Source: Parapedobacter composti (GTDB lineage: Bacteria > Bacteroidota > Bacteroidia > Sphingobacteriales > Sphingobacteriaceae). From it: a DNA stretch of 64,000 bases. A program made the position numbers and the translations under genes. Location of the stretch: the NCBI RefSeq assembly GCF_900112315.1, contig NZ_FOLL01000005.1, positions 164,104 through 228,103 on the forward strand, written 5' to 3'. Positions 1 through 8,110 of the stretch are shown here, piece after piece (within the stretch, counting starts at the first letter, position 1; each line of letters starts with the position of its first letter). The notes under the pieces were generated by a model. The model worked only from the letters and a program-made list of their open reading frames with translations, was not told the origin of the DNA and searched no databases.

Positions 1-266
1 AAAGCCAGAACCTGTGGGATGCGACCATGGCCTATCGCATCAGCAGATTAGCCAAAAGAAAAAAGGTGAGGAAAATCCTGCACCTTAACGGCCGCTTTCA
101 CAGCGATGAAAAGCTGGGAACGGTGGCGCACCTACGGACATACGCGCCCCGGCTCACCGTTGCCAATATATCCTGTTTTCCCTACAACGGGCCTGGGCAA
201 CCCGACTGGAACACGTTCAGCCACTTGGGCGATTTCATTATCCTGACGGTGCCTCGACAGCCTTAG
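1..266 (+). CDS. ChaN-like haem-binding lipoprotein family, C-terminal part (truncated by window edge)
   Basis: The open frame continues to the left edge of the window (first full codon at position 3), so this is the 3' end of a longer gene and the ATG at 27 is probably internal. The reading NLWDATMAY, then VRKILHLNGRFHSD, then LGTVAHLR and YAPRL resembles the end of the ChaN / cofac_haem_bdg family (PF04187, Tiki superfamily), where a metal-binding HxNGxFHxD-like segment precedes a short C-terminal tail. Family members are usually outer-membrane lipoproteins thought to handle haem or act as hydrolases; neither activity can be shown here. The gene ends 50 bp before the terminator of the convergent mscL. 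The family call is from motif memory, not a search. Confidence 0.55.
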   Translation, partial: SQNLWDATMAYRISRLAKRKKVRKILHLNGRFHSDEKLGTVAHLRTYAPRLTVANISCFPYNGPGQPDWNTFSHLGDFIILTVPRQP

Positions 267-315
267 CCCTGAACGCCCGGGAGCGCGCCCCCCTTCAGTC
301 AACGTCGGGAAGCAT

Positions 316-339
316 CAAAAAAGGCGCCTTGCGGCGCCT
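316..339 (-). terminator. Rho-independent terminator of mscL
   Basis: A 7-bp perfect stem (AGGCGCC at 322-328, GGCGCCT at 333-339) with loop TTGC is followed, in minus-strand sense, by a run of T (A-run 317-322 on the plus strand). It lies 12 bp beyond the mscL stop codon. Confidence 0.75.
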
Positions 340-350
340 CTGCTAAACGA

Positions 351-761
351 TTATTGCTTAGCCCGTAACAAGTCTCTGATTTCAGTAAGCAGCACTTCTT
401 CCTTGGTCGGAGCCGGCGGTGCCGCGGGGGCTGCCTCCTCCTTACGTTTCAGGGAATTTATCCCCTTGATCATTAAGAAAATGAAAAACGCTACGATGAG
501 GAACTGAATCACCACATTGATGAAATTACCATATCTAATAGCCACCTCCGCTATACCGGCAGCCTCATCACCGGGTTCGATAACATATTTCATCTCGGCA
601 AAATCAACCCCTCCGGTTAAATAACCGATCGGCGGCATGATGACATCGTCTACCAACGAGGTAACAATCCTACCGAATGCCCCGCCGATGATTACACCGA
701 CAGCAAGGTCAACCACGCTTCCGCGCATGGCGAATTCCTTGAACTCTTTGAAAAATCCCAT
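351..761 (-). CDS. mscL: Large-conductance mechanosensitive channel MscL
   Basis: MscL forms a homopentameric inner-membrane pore that opens under membrane tension and releases solutes during hypo-osmotic shock. The 136-residue product has the family layout: an amphipathic N-terminal helix ([14 protein letters not shown]), the first transmembrane helix with the signature [18 protein letters not shown] (about 16-33), a periplasmic loop, a second helix (about 84-101, [18 protein letters not shown]) and a charged, Ala/Pro-rich cytoplasmic tail ending in an amphipathic helix. Length and start match the family exactly. It is a single gene, facing the upstream response regulator across a 287-bp AT-rich spacer in which I recognise no clear mscL promoter. 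Confidence 0.97.
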   Translation of the reverse strand: MGFFKEFKEFAMRGSVVDLAVGVIIGGAFGRIVTSLVDDVIMPPIGYLTGGVDFAEMKYVIEPGDEAAGIAEVAIRYGNFINVVIQFLIVAFFIFLMIKGINSLKRKEEAAPAAPPAPTKEEVLLTEIRDLLRAKQ

Positions 762-959
762 AAATAAACGGTTAAGTAATGAATTAATTTTTCCTATCCC
801 TAAATTGATAATTTTCCATATTTATACAAATTTTTTTTCAAAAGATTTCCCAGCCTGATTGGGGCCAAGACGGCCGGGAACACTATTAACCGCAACGAAC
901 ACATTTTTACAATATTTTATTAATTTTAATCTGTGTGTATCATAATCCATAAATAAATT

Positions 960-967
960 TATATTTG
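960..967 (+). promoter_or_regulatory. Candidate Bacteroidota -7 box for the response regulator gene
   Basis: TATATTTG fits the Bacteroidota -7 consensus TAnnTTTG, about 80 bp before the ATG at 1049. No convincing -33 TTG is seen. The predicted leader carries a small GTTGC/GCAAC hairpin (984-997). The region is AT-rich, so a chance match is possible. Confidence 0.4.
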
Positions 968-1048
968 TATGATTGCATATGGCGTTGCTAAGGCAACATT
1001 ATAAACACTATCTATTGACATGATGCCTACTTGGCAAGATTAGTTTAC

Positions 1049-1690
1049 ATGACAGAGGTATTGATAGCTGACGATCACGGAATCGTGAGACTTGGCACGT
1101 CTATCGTGATAAAGGAGGCATTGCCCTTAGCCAACATCACCCAGGCCGGAGATGTTGACGAACTCATCAGATTTTTGTCTGAGAAGCAGTATGACTTATT
1201 GCTGCTGGATATCAATATGCCGGGCGGCAATAATATCACAATGGTTGAGAAAGTTCTGGCTGTCCAGCCCGGCATCAAGATACTGGTATTTTCCTCTTAT
1301 GACGAAACGCTGTATGCACTGCGCTACCTGCAGGCCGGCGCTTCAGGCTATTTAAGTAAAAACGCATCGAAGACTGAACTGAAAAATGCCATCCTCGCCG
1401 TAGTACAACGCGGTAAGTACATGAGTCCGGAAATACAAGAGCTGTATTACCACACGCTGACGATGGGCAAATCGTTTATTGCGGCCGACAATCCCCTCAA
1501 TAAGCTTTCCAACCGGGAGGTTGACGTTGCCAAATACCTAGTGCAGGGTATGGGCATACAGGACGTATCCAAAACACTTAATCTCAGTACATCCACGGTA
1601 AGCACTTACAAAACCCGTATTTTTGAAAAACTCCAGGTGAACAATCTCGTGGAGCTGATAGAAAAATTCCGTTTATATTCCGGATCCTGA
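1049..1690 (+). CDS. NarL/FixJ-family response regulator (REC + LuxR HTH)
   Basis: A two-component response regulator of 213 residues. The receiver domain (about 1-120) shows the acidic pair in ADDH (D8/D9), the phospho-acceptor D54 in LLLDINMP, the switch S82/S83 and the conserved K104 in YLSKN. A LuxR-type helix-turn-helix (about 145-207: LSNREVDVAKYLVQG, then STSTVSTYKTRIFEKL) follows. The open frame extends to a TTG at 1031, but the ATG at 1049 gives the canonical N-terminus MTEVLIADDHG and is preferred. No sensor kinase is adjacent, so it is an orphan here. It converges on the sugar isomerase gene with 3 bp between the stop codons. Target genes are unknown. Confidence 0.93.
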   Translation: MTEVLIADDHGIVRLGTSIVIKEALPLANITQAGDVDELIRFLSEKQYDLLLLDINMPGGNNITMVEKVLAVQPGIKILVFSSYDETLYALRYLQAGASGYLSKNASKTELKNAILAVVQRGKYMSPEIQELYYHTLTMGKSFIAADNPLNKLSNREVDVAKYLVQGMGIQDVSKTLNLSTSTVSTYKTRIFEKLQVNNLVELIEKFRLYSGS

Positions 1691-1693
1691 ACC

Positions 1694-2839
1694 TTATCCC
1701 TGCAATTTATCAATGGTCATTACCGGTATGTCGCGCACGTTGGGGAGCGACAGTTCCTTTTTTCCGCTATATGCATAGCCGGCTGTTTCATCGAGCTCCC
1801 ATAGCATCGGTTTGAGGAAGCCGACCGCCGTCTGATAACCCTGCACCACCGCAGCGAAGTTGCCGGTGTCTTTTGAATTCCTGGCCTCGTTCTCAATTTC
1901 GTACGGCCCGCGGAATCCTTTTTCATTGAGCAGGTCGATGAAGGCGCGCCAATCCATACTATCGGTACCCCCGAAGCCCGGCAACATCGCTTCGTAATGA
2001 TGCCTATCCCAGTCGTTGAGGGGCGTATCGACATCGGCTTTTGCGGCCAGGTTCTCATCCACAGCTTGCATCGGATACATACCTCCCCAATCTACCCGGG
2101 CCCTGGTTTTCAGGTTACGGGTGGCTTTCACATGAATGCGGTGTATGCGTGAAATATCGCTTTGGGCTATGACATCGATGGGGTCGGTATGCTGCCAAAC
2201 ATCATGAGACGGATCGTATATTTCCCCGTGCGCCTTACTCGGGATAAGCGCATACATGAGCTTACGCGCGGCTAAAACACCTGGCAGGTTGTTGTACGTC
2301 GTGGCATAGGAGGCCGGTCTCCATCCCTCCATGGGACAATTTTCATACAAAATGGTGACGCCTAACCCTTCGGCATACCTGATAATGGGTTCGAAAACGC
2401 GCCGGTATTCATCCAGGTTCTTCTGGAACCCTCCTTCTTCTGCTCCCAATTCATGATTGTAGCCGACAAACGTTCCCACTTTCACATCGTTGGCATCTCC
2501 CCCTAAAAGGTACGCTATGCGGATGAGCTTGAGCAGGTGGTTCTGGTTTTTGATCCGATCTGCCGGGTCGCCCCCGATTATGTTCTCAAATGCTCCCAGC
2601 GACAGTCCGAGGCCGGCATCATTGAAATGGCTTAACAATTGTTTGGCTGTATCTGGCGTAAACCGATCATAATCAAGGTGCGTGGCCGTATGGTCCTTAC
2701 GGGTGCCGTCCCGCCTGAAAACGCATAGATCGATCCCTTGGGCACCGATCTTTTGGGTGACGGCAATAAGGTCCGCTAAGGCGGATTTATCGAATGCGGA
2801 GCTCATTACCCATATAGGGTTATTTCGTTTACGGGTCAT
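1694..2839 (-). CDS. Sugar phosphate isomerase/epimerase (xylose-isomerase-like TIM barrel)
   Basis: A 381-residue member of the AP_endonuc_2 / xylose-isomerase-like TIM-barrel superfamily (PF01261). Candidate divalent-metal ligands occur in the expected order: E in ILYENCP, D/H in YDPSHDVWQ, H in IHVKA and E in YEIENEA near the C-terminus. Such enzymes isomerise or epimerise sugars or polyols, often in inositol or tagatose/psicose pathways; the substrate cannot be told from sequence. There is no signal peptide, so it is presumably cytoplasmic. It stands alone, with no neighbouring sugar transporter or kinase to hint at a pathway. Confidence 0.88.
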   Translation of the reverse strand: MTRKRNNPIWVMSSAFDKSALADLIAVTQKIGAQGIDLCVFRRDGTRKDHTATHLDYDRFTPDTAKQLLSHFNDAGLGLSLGAFENIIGGDPADRIKNQNHLLKLIRIAYLLGGDANDVKVGTFVGYNHELGAEEGGFQKNLDEYRRVFEPIIRYAEGLGVTILYENCPMEGWRPASYATTYNNLPGVLAARKLMYALIPSKAHGEIYDPSHDVWQHTDPIDVIAQSDISRIHRIHVKATRNLKTRARVDWGGMYPMQAVDENLAAKADVDTPLNDWDRHHYEAMLPGFGGTDSMDWRAFIDLLNEKGFRGPYEIENEARNSKDTGNFAAVVQGYQTAVGFLKPMLWELDETAGYAYSGKKELSLPNVRDIPVMTIDKLQG

Positions 2840-2914
2840 CCCGCGATGATACGAAAATTACCCTATATCGTCAAGCGCTGTGTGGCGGTCCGGCGAAACA
2901 GGCCAAGTCTGCAC

Positions 2915-2948
2915 CAAAAAAGAAAAAGCCCTGATTATCCAGGGCTTT
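2915..2948 (-). terminator. Rho-independent terminator of the Hc1-like histone gene
   Basis: A 9-bp perfect stem (AAAGCCCTG 2925-2933 with CAGGGCTTT 2940-2948), a 6-nt loop, then an A-rich tract on the plus strand, which is a T-tract in minus-strand sense. It lies 30 bp past the stop of the minus-strand gene. Confidence 0.8.
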
Positions 2949-2978
2949 CCAACGTTGAACGTCCTGTCAACGTGATGC

Positions 2979-3164
2979 CTATTTTGTGTTTTTTGCTTCT
3001 TGTATCTCCAAACGGATGGCCTGAGCCAAATTCTTCACTTCCTGCAACCCCTTCCGCACACGGGTACCAGCAGCATTGTTACCCTTGTTAAAGAACTTGT
3101 CTGCGTCTGCGTCCAGTCCTTCGATCAAGCTTTTTAGCTCATTAAATTTTTGAATACTTGCCAT
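2979..3164 (-). CDS. Histone H1-like protein Hc1 family
   Basis: A 61-residue basic, helical protein (MASIQKFNELKSLIEGLDAD..., with RVRKGLQEVKNLAQAIRLEIQ) matching the Hc1-like histone family (PF07432) common in Bacteroidota. These short proteins resemble the N-terminal half of chlamydial Hc1 and are thought to bind DNA in the nucleoid; direct evidence in Bacteroidota is sparse. The gene has a strong Shine-Dalgarno sequence (AAAGGAG, plus-strand 3172-3178) about 7 bp before the ATG, unusual in a phylum where SD motifs are often weak, plus its own promoter and terminator. It is therefore a monocistronic, probably well-expressed gene. Confidence 0.88.
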   Translation of the reverse strand: MASIQKFNELKSLIEGLDADADKFFNKGNNAAGTRVRKGLQEVKNLAQAIRLEIQEAKNTK

Positions 3165-3215
3165 AATAATACTCCTTTAGTTTTGATTTAATTAAGTTAA
3201 TAATCTACAGTGGGT

Positions 3216-3245
3216 TAAAAGTAGAATCTTTTTTCGGAAAAACAA
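3216..3245 (-). promoter_or_regulatory. Promoter of the Hc1-like histone gene
   Basis: In minus-strand sense TTG (3243-3245) and TACTTTTA (3216-3223) are separated by 19 bp, close to the Bacteroidota -33 TTG / -7 TAnnTTTG arrangement (last base differs). The predicted start is about 45 bp ahead of the ATG. Confidence 0.55.
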
Positions 3246-3374
3246 ACTTTAGTATGGCCAAAACAGGCTGTAAAGGCACTTTTTTTTCCACAACCACGAT
3301 GGCGCCGTACAAGCAGGCGTAAATTAAAAAATCACAACGTACTGAAAATCAATACAATACATTTAATCCTAAAC

Positions 3375-3423
3375 TAAAAAACAAAAACACCCGAAAAATG
3401 CTTTTTAAGCAGTTTCCGGGCGT
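3375..3423 (-). terminator. Terminator of the spt-like gene, possibly bidirectional
   Basis: An imperfect hairpin (ACACCCG 3387-3393 paired with CGGGCGT 3417-3423, extended inside by A/T pairs) is flanked by A-runs on the left and an eight-T run on the right, so it could stop transcription in both directions. It lies 26 bp after the spt-like stop codon. The rest of 3246-3374 shows no gene. Confidence 0.6.
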
Positions 3424-3448
3424 CTTTTTTTTCTGAACAGCTGTTTTT

Positions 3449-4693
3449 TTAATCCGATTGCACGGATACGGCCTGCTTATAATAACCGGCATTGAGTTTT
3501 TCGCTGATTGCGGTGAACGCCTCAAGGGTATAGTTCACGTCTTCCTGAGTGTGCATTGCCGTGGGGATGAGCCGCAATTCGATGAGGCCTTTCGGGATGA
3601 CCGGATATACCACAATAGAGCAGAATATGCCATGCGTTTCGCGTAAGTCGCGAGTCAGTGCGGTGGCCTCCTGAAGGTCGCCTTTAAGAAAGACCGGGGT
3701 GACCATCGTGTTGGTTGCACCGATATCGAAACCGCGTTCGCGCAGCCCGTTCTGTAGCGACCGGGCAACGTTCCACAGTCGCTCTCTCAGTTCCGGACTG
3801 CTCTTCAGCAGTTCGAAACGCTTCCTAAGCCCCAATACCATGGGCATGGGCAACGACTTCGCGAACGTCTGCGACCGCATGTTGTAACGCAGATAGGTGA
3901 TAACCGGTCTTGTGGCTGCCACGAAGGCCCCAATTCCCGCCATGGACTTAGCGAAAGTTCCGAAGTAAATATCAATCTCATCCATACAGCCCTGTGCTTC
4001 ATGCGTACCTGCGCCGGTAGCCCCCATGGTTCCGAAGCCATGGGCATCGTCGACAAGCATACGAAAGCCGTATTTGGCTTTCAGCGCTGCGATTTCTTTC
4101 AATTGGCCCTGAACACCCGACATTCCGAAAACGCCTTCTGTAATCAACAATACCGAGCCGCCATTGGCGTGGGCCAGTTTAGTGGCGCGAATCAACTGTC
4201 GTTCGCAACTTTCAATGTCATTATGGCGATATACAAACCGCTTGCCGATATGCAATCTTACGCCGTCAATTATGCAGGCGTGCGATTCGGCATCATAAAC
4301 TATCACGTCATTCCGGTCTACCAGCGCATCAATGATAGAGACCATTCCCTGATAGCCGTAGTTCAAAAGAAAAGCATCCTCTTTGCCGACGAATGTAGCG
4401 AGGTTCTGTTCCAACTCTTCGTGATAGACGCTATTTCCTGACATCATCCGAGCCCCCATGGGGTATGCCATCCCGAAATCCGCCGCCGCTTTCGCGTCCA
4501 CCGCCCTGACTTCGGGATGATTGGCTAAACCGAGGTAGTTGTTCAGGCTCCAGACCAAGTGCTCTTTGCCGTTAAATAACATACGGGGCGCAATCTCTCC
4601 TTCCAATTTAGGAAATGAAAAATAACCGTGCGACCACTCATAGTGCTGGCCTATCGGCCCGAGGTTTTTCGCAATTTTATCAAATAAGTCCAA
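3449..4693 (-). CDS. spt: Alpha-oxoamine synthase, probable serine palmitoyltransferase
   Basis: A 414-residue PLP-dependent fold-type I enzyme of the alpha-oxoamine synthase family (SPT, KBL, BioF, HemA). Visible features are the stacking H138 in ESHAC, the PLP-nitrogen acidic residue in VDDAHG (215-218) and the Schiff-base lysine K249 in FGTFAKSMAG. The soluble, tail-less length and the N-terminus MDLFDKIAKN match the enzymes that Sphingobacteriaceae use to condense serine with palmitoyl-CoA, the first step of sphingolipid synthesis. A 2-amino-3-ketobutyrate CoA ligase role is the main alternative, since the families are close. The gene has its own promoter and terminator and lies just downstream of ftsZ as a separate unit. 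A second, broken member of the family lies at 35739-36062. Confidence 0.85.
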   Translation of the reverse strand: MDLFDKIAKNLGPIGQHYEWSHGYFSFPKLEGEIAPRMLFNGKEHLVWSLNNYLGLANHPEVRAVDAKAAADFGMAYPMGARMMSGNSVYHEELEQNLATFVGKEDAFLLNYGYQGMVSIIDALVDRNDVIVYDAESHACIIDGVRLHIGKRFVYRHNDIESCERQLIRATKLAHANGGSVLLITEGVFGMSGVQGQLKEIAALKAKYGFRMLVDDAHGFGTMGATGAGTHEAQGCMDEIDIYFGTFAKSMAGIGAFVAATRPVITYLRYNMRSQTFAKSLPMPMVLGLRKRFELLKSSPELRERLWNVARSLQNGLRERGFDIGATNTMVTPVFLKGDLQEATALTRDLRETHGIFCSIVVYPVIPKGLIELRLIPTAMHTQEDVNYTLEAFTAISEKLNAGYYKQAVSVQSD

Positions 4694-4730
4694 TATCGTT
4701 GTTCAATATTAATTGTACAAAAATTGTTTG

Positions 4731-4761
4731 CAAAGATAAACTTTATATCAAAAGGTAACAA
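4731..4761 (-). promoter_or_regulatory. Promoter of the spt-like gene
   Basis: In minus-strand sense a TTG (4759-4761) and a perfect -7 box TATCTTTG (4731-4738) are 20 bp apart, the canonical Bacteroidota sigma-70 spacing. The predicted start lies about 30 bp before the ATG. Confidence 0.7.
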
Positions 4762-4804
4762 CAGACCAATTCATTCCTATGGACGGCACTGCAATCAACG
4801 TTTT

Positions 4805-4855
4805 GCTAAAAAAAACTGTTTGGTTCCAATTCAGCCGAATCTTTACCAAACAGTT
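4805..4855 (-). terminator. Terminator of ftsZ / the dcw cluster
   Basis: An 11-bp perfect stem (AACTGTTTGGT 4814-4824, ACCAAACAGTT 4845-4855) with a 20-nt loop that holds a second small ATTC/GAAT hairpin. In minus-strand sense it is followed by a T-run (A-run 4808-4815). It is placed 32 bp past the ftsZ stop. Confidence 0.8.
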
Positions 4856-4887
4856 AATTGAATGATGGAGCACAGCAGATCAGCGGA

Positions 4888-6585
4888 CTAATCTACATTA
4901 TCGTGCAAAAACGAGTTGTTCGGCCTGATTTCCGTGATTCCTTCTTCGGTTGACAGCGTAAACCGCGACACCTGGGATTCCGATGAATGCGGAACATCTT
5001 CGAGGGCCATTTGTTTTCTTCGGTAAGCCGGTTCGGTTTCCAGCTCCTGTAAGCCGTTTGCCGACTTGAGTTTCATGCTCAATTCCTTCAGGCGGAGAAT
5101 GCGCTCTTTGGTCTTCAGCAGCTGCTCCTCCACGAATTCCGGTGTCTTGTGGGAATCGCCTCCCGGCACTGTTCCGGCAGGTTGCGGCGTTACCTCTGCC
5201 TTAGGCTCAGGCACTTCCGGTTCCGGTTCGGCTTCACGCCGTTCTTCGATACGGGACGACGGGATTTCGAAGTGGAACGCGGAGGGCGTAACTTTTACCT
5301 CATATCCGTCGTCATTGCTACGTTCCTCTTCTGCCGGCTCATTCTGGGGCGACAATGTATGGCGGATGATACCGTCGTTGTCAGGCGTGCTGTTCCGCAG
5401 CTGCGGCTTAGCGGTAGCGGCGGCACTGAACAGGTCCACTTGCTGGGCCGTTGGGCGGATGGTATGCGGTGTTACGGCCGGCTTTGCCGTTTCTTCCTCC
5501 CGCATCTCGTTACTCTCTTTCTGTACAAACTGGTTAATGGGTTTGATGTAAGGTGTTTTCGGTTCCTCGGGAGTAAGCGGTATTTCGATACGTTCGTTTT
5601 CCCGTTCCTGCCTGCGCTCCTCTGAAGTTTGAAAACCGGTTGCGATGATCGTGACGGACAACTCGTTTTCCAGCGACTCGTTGATACAGTTTCCCCAAAT
5701 CAGATCTGCTGACAGCCCTGCTTTTTCCTGGATGTAATCGGTGATAACCGTTACCTCATCCATAGTCACCTCCTGTTTGCCGGAAGTGATGTTGAGCAAG
5801 ATATAACGGGCTCCCTGTATCTCATTATCTTTCAGCAGCGGCGACGCCAATGCACCTTCCACGGCACGCAGCGCACGCTGTTCGCCTTCTGCCACAGCAT
5901 TACCCATGATAGCCACACCGCTGTCGTTCATTACCGTACGTACGTCCTTAAAGTCAACGTTAACATACCCCGGAATCGTGATGATTTCCGCGATACCTTT
6001 CGCGGCCGTGGTGAGGATATCATCTGCCTTGGCGAAAGCTGCCGTCATGGTCAGGTTGCCGAATATATCCCTCAGCCTGTCATTGGAAATCACCAGGTAG
6101 GAATCGACATACTTCTTGAGCTCTGACAATCCTTCATCAGCCTGCATCCTTCTTCTTTTGCCCTCAAAAGCAAAGGGTGTGGTAACGATGGCCACGGTAA
6201 GGATGCCCATTTCTTTGGCAGCCTTGGCCAATACCGGACTTGCGCCCGTACCTGTGCCACCCCCCATGCCGGCGGTTATGAACAGCATCTTGGTATTGGA
6301 CCCCAACATGCGCTTGATGTCTTCTATGCTTTCGATGGCTGAGTTCTCCCCCACTGTGGGATCTGCGCCGGCCCCCATCCCTTCGGTAAGGCTTGCACCC
6401 AATTGGACTTTATTGGGAATCGGACTCAGTTCGAGGGCCTGTGCATCCGTGTTGCAAACGATGAAATCCACACCGCTGATCCCTTGCTTATACATGTGGT
6501 TGACCGCATTTCCGCCCCCACCGCCAACGCCAATTACCTTAATAATTGCCGATTGCTCCTTTAACATTTCAAATTTAAAAGACAT
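4888..6585 (-). CDS. ftsZ: Cell division protein FtsZ
   Basis: The tubulin-like GTPase that assembles the Z ring at midcell. The GTPase core fills about residues 1-330, with GVGGGGGNAVNHM at 19-31 and the tubulin signature GMGGGTGTG at 106-114; the synergy-loop acidic residues lie around DFKDVRTVM. It is 565 residues long because of a roughly 230-residue, Glu/Pro-rich, disordered C-terminal extension typical of Bacteroidota, ending in a conserved-looking tail (EGITEIRPNNSF). It is the last gene of the dcw cluster, 139 bp after ftsA, and has a candidate promoter of its own in that gap. Confidence 0.98.
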   Translation of the reverse strand: MSFKFEMLKEQSAIIKVIGVGGGGGNAVNHMYKQGISGVDFIVCNTDAQALELSPIPNKVQLGASLTEGMGAGADPTVGENSAIESIEDIKRMLGSNTKMLFITAGMGGGTGTGASPVLAKAAKEMGILTVAIVTTPFAFEGKRRRMQADEGLSELKKYVDSYLVISNDRLRDIFGNLTMTAAFAKADDILTTAAKGIAEIITIPGYVNVDFKDVRTVMNDSGVAIMGNAVAEGEQRALRAVEGALASPLLKDNEIQGARYILLNITSGKQEVTMDEVTVITDYIQEKAGLSADLIWGNCINESLENELSVTIIATGFQTSEERRQERENERIEIPLTPEEPKTPYIKPINQFVQKESNEMREEETAKPAVTPHTIRPTAQQVDLFSAAATAKPQLRNSTPDNDGIIRHTLSPQNEPAEEERSNDDGYEVKVTPSAFHFEIPSSRIEERREAEPEPEVPEPKAEVTPQPAGTVPGGDSHKTPEFVEEQLLKTKERILRLKELSMKLKSANGLQELETEPAYRRKQMALEDVPHSSESQVSRFTLSTEEGITEIRPNNSFLHDNVD

Positions 6586-6620
6586 ATCTCAATCGTATTT
6601 TGCTCCAACAGAGCGTGATA

Positions 6621-6628
6621 CAAATCTA
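6621..6628 (-). promoter_or_regulatory. Candidate -7 box of an ftsZ-proximal promoter
   Basis: In minus-strand sense TAGATTTG matches TAnnTTTG, 35 bp before the ftsZ ATG, inside the AT-rich ftsA-ftsZ spacer (6586-6724). No good -33 TTG is seen. An internal promoter for ftsZ would fit the need for more FtsZ than FtsA. Confidence 0.45.
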
Positions 6629-6724
6629 ATTTTGACCCTATATTCGTAGTGTAATAATAGCACTTTTTACACAATAGTTTTCCACAATTGTTAATAATGT
6701 GGAAAAAACAGCCGTTGTTGAAAA

Positions 6725-8071
6725 CTATTTCTTCCCGAGGTAAGTTTCGTCATCGATTTCATTACCGTCTTTGATGATATCCCTGAACCATTTGAAGAAA
6801 CCTTTCTCCTTGTTGCCTTTTTCGGTAATCTCTCTTACCGACATGGGTGAGCCGTTTTTCTGATGCATTTCCTCCTGTTCCTCCTCGGCCTGAATACCTT
6901 TAATAAGCAAGCCGATTCCGGTGGCATACAGGGGGCTTTTCAATTCATCGTACACGTTTTTCGGCAACACCTCGTTCTTTGCCAGGTGCTCATTGGGGAA
7001 GCCCACGCGGCAATCGATTCCGGTGATATATTCCACCAGTTGCACCAGGTGCTTTAACTGCGCACCGCCCCCGGTGATGACGATACCCCCGATAAGCTTG
7101 TTTTCGTAACCCGAAGATTTGATTTCATAATACACATGTTCAATAATTTCTTCCATACGGGCTTGGATGATATAGGCGAGGTTCTTGACGGAAATCTCTT
7201 TCGGCTCGCGTCCGCGGAGCCCCGGTACACAGATAACCTCATTTTCTTTATTTTCGTCGGCCAGCGCTGAACCGAAGCGGATTTTCAGCAATTCCGCCTG
7301 ATTGCGCAACACGGCGCACCCCTGTTTAATGTCTTCGGTAACGATGTTGCCTCCCAACGGGATTACGGCTGTATGACGGATGATTCCCTCGTGGAAGATG
7401 GCTACGTCGGTGGTACCGCCGCCGATGTCCACCAACACTACACCGGCATCTTTGTCTGCCTCGTCCAATACCGCTTCAGACGATGCCAGCGGCTCCAGGA
7501 TGAGATCCTGCACTTCCAGCGTGGCATTGTCTATGCATTTTTTGATGTTTTTAATGGCACTCACATGTCCGGAGATGATGTGGAAATTGGCTTCCATCCG
7601 GCGGCCTGCCATCCCGATGGGATCTTTGATGCCCGGCTCGTTGTCTATGGTAAACTCCTGCGGCAGTACATGGATGATTTCCTCACCCGGAGGCAACACC
7701 AGTTTATACATGTCTTCAATGAGCCGCTCGATATCCAGCCGGCTGATTTCGCTGTCGTCTTTCCGGGTCAGGATGCCGCGGTGCTGGATACTTTTGATGT
7801 GCTGGCCGGCAATCCCAACATTCACCACCTTGATGTCGACGTTGGACTGGGCACCGGCTTCCTCCACCGCCTGAACGATGCTATTTACCGTTTTCTGGAT
7901 ATTGGCCACAACTCCCCTGCTCACTCCGGATGATTCGGCTTTTCCAACGCCCAGTATCTCAATTTTGTTATTGCTGCTCCTCCTGCCGACCGTGACGCAT
8001 ATTTTGGTGGTACCAATATCAAGTCCCACGACGATTGGCGAGTCTTTTTCAGTTGTCACTTTTGTCTTCAT
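6725..8071 (-). CDS. ftsA: Cell division protein FtsA
   Basis: An actin-like ATPase that tethers FtsZ filaments to the membrane and recruits late divisome proteins. The 448-residue product has the phosphate-1 loop VGLDIGTTKICVTVG near residue 15, the SHS2/1C subdomain, the phosphate-2 motif DIGGGTTDVAI (about 215-225) and the adenosine motif GGIVITGGGAQL. The C-terminus is charged with an amphipathic end (GFFKWFRDIIKDG), a plausible membrane-targeting helix. It is co-directional with ftsQ (39-bp spacer) upstream and ftsZ downstream. Confidence 0.97.
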   Translation of the reverse strand: MKTKVTTEKDSPIVVGLDIGTTKICVTVGRRSSNNKIEILGVGKAESSGVSRGVVANIQKTVNSIVQAVEEAGAQSNVDIKVVNVGIAGQHIKSIQHRGILTRKDDSEISRLDIERLIEDMYKLVLPPGEEIIHVLPQEFTIDNEPGIKDPIGMAGRRMEANFHIISGHVSAIKNIKKCIDNATLEVQDLILEPLASSEAVLDEADKDAGVVLVDIGGGTTDVAIFHEGIIRHTAVIPLGGNIVTEDIKQGCAVLRNQAELLKIRFGSALADENKENEVICVPGLRGREPKEISVKNLAYIIQARMEEIIEHVYYEIKSSGYENKLIGGIVITGGGAQLKHLVQLVEYITGIDCRVGFPNEHLAKNEVLPKNVYDELKSPLYATGIGLLIKGIQAEEEQEEMHQKNGSPMSVREITEKGNKEKGFFKWFRDIIKDGNEIDDETYLGKK

Positions 8072-8110
8072 AACTATTGTGTATTGATGCTATTATTTAT
8101 ACGACGTTTG

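Noticed and set aside
2846..3091. 81-codon plus-strand frame over the Hc1 terminator
   Set aside because: It crosses the terminator and the antisense of the histone gene; no coding features.
5066..5625. Two long plus-strand frames opposite ftsZ
   Set aside because: They are antisense to the ftsZ linker, have biased low-complexity composition (Ser/Arg/Phe) and match no family; they are shadows of the Glu/Pro-rich coding strand.
7373..7933. 186-codon plus-strand frame opposite ftsA
   Set aside because: Shadow of a highly conserved gene; no ribosome site or recognisable domain.
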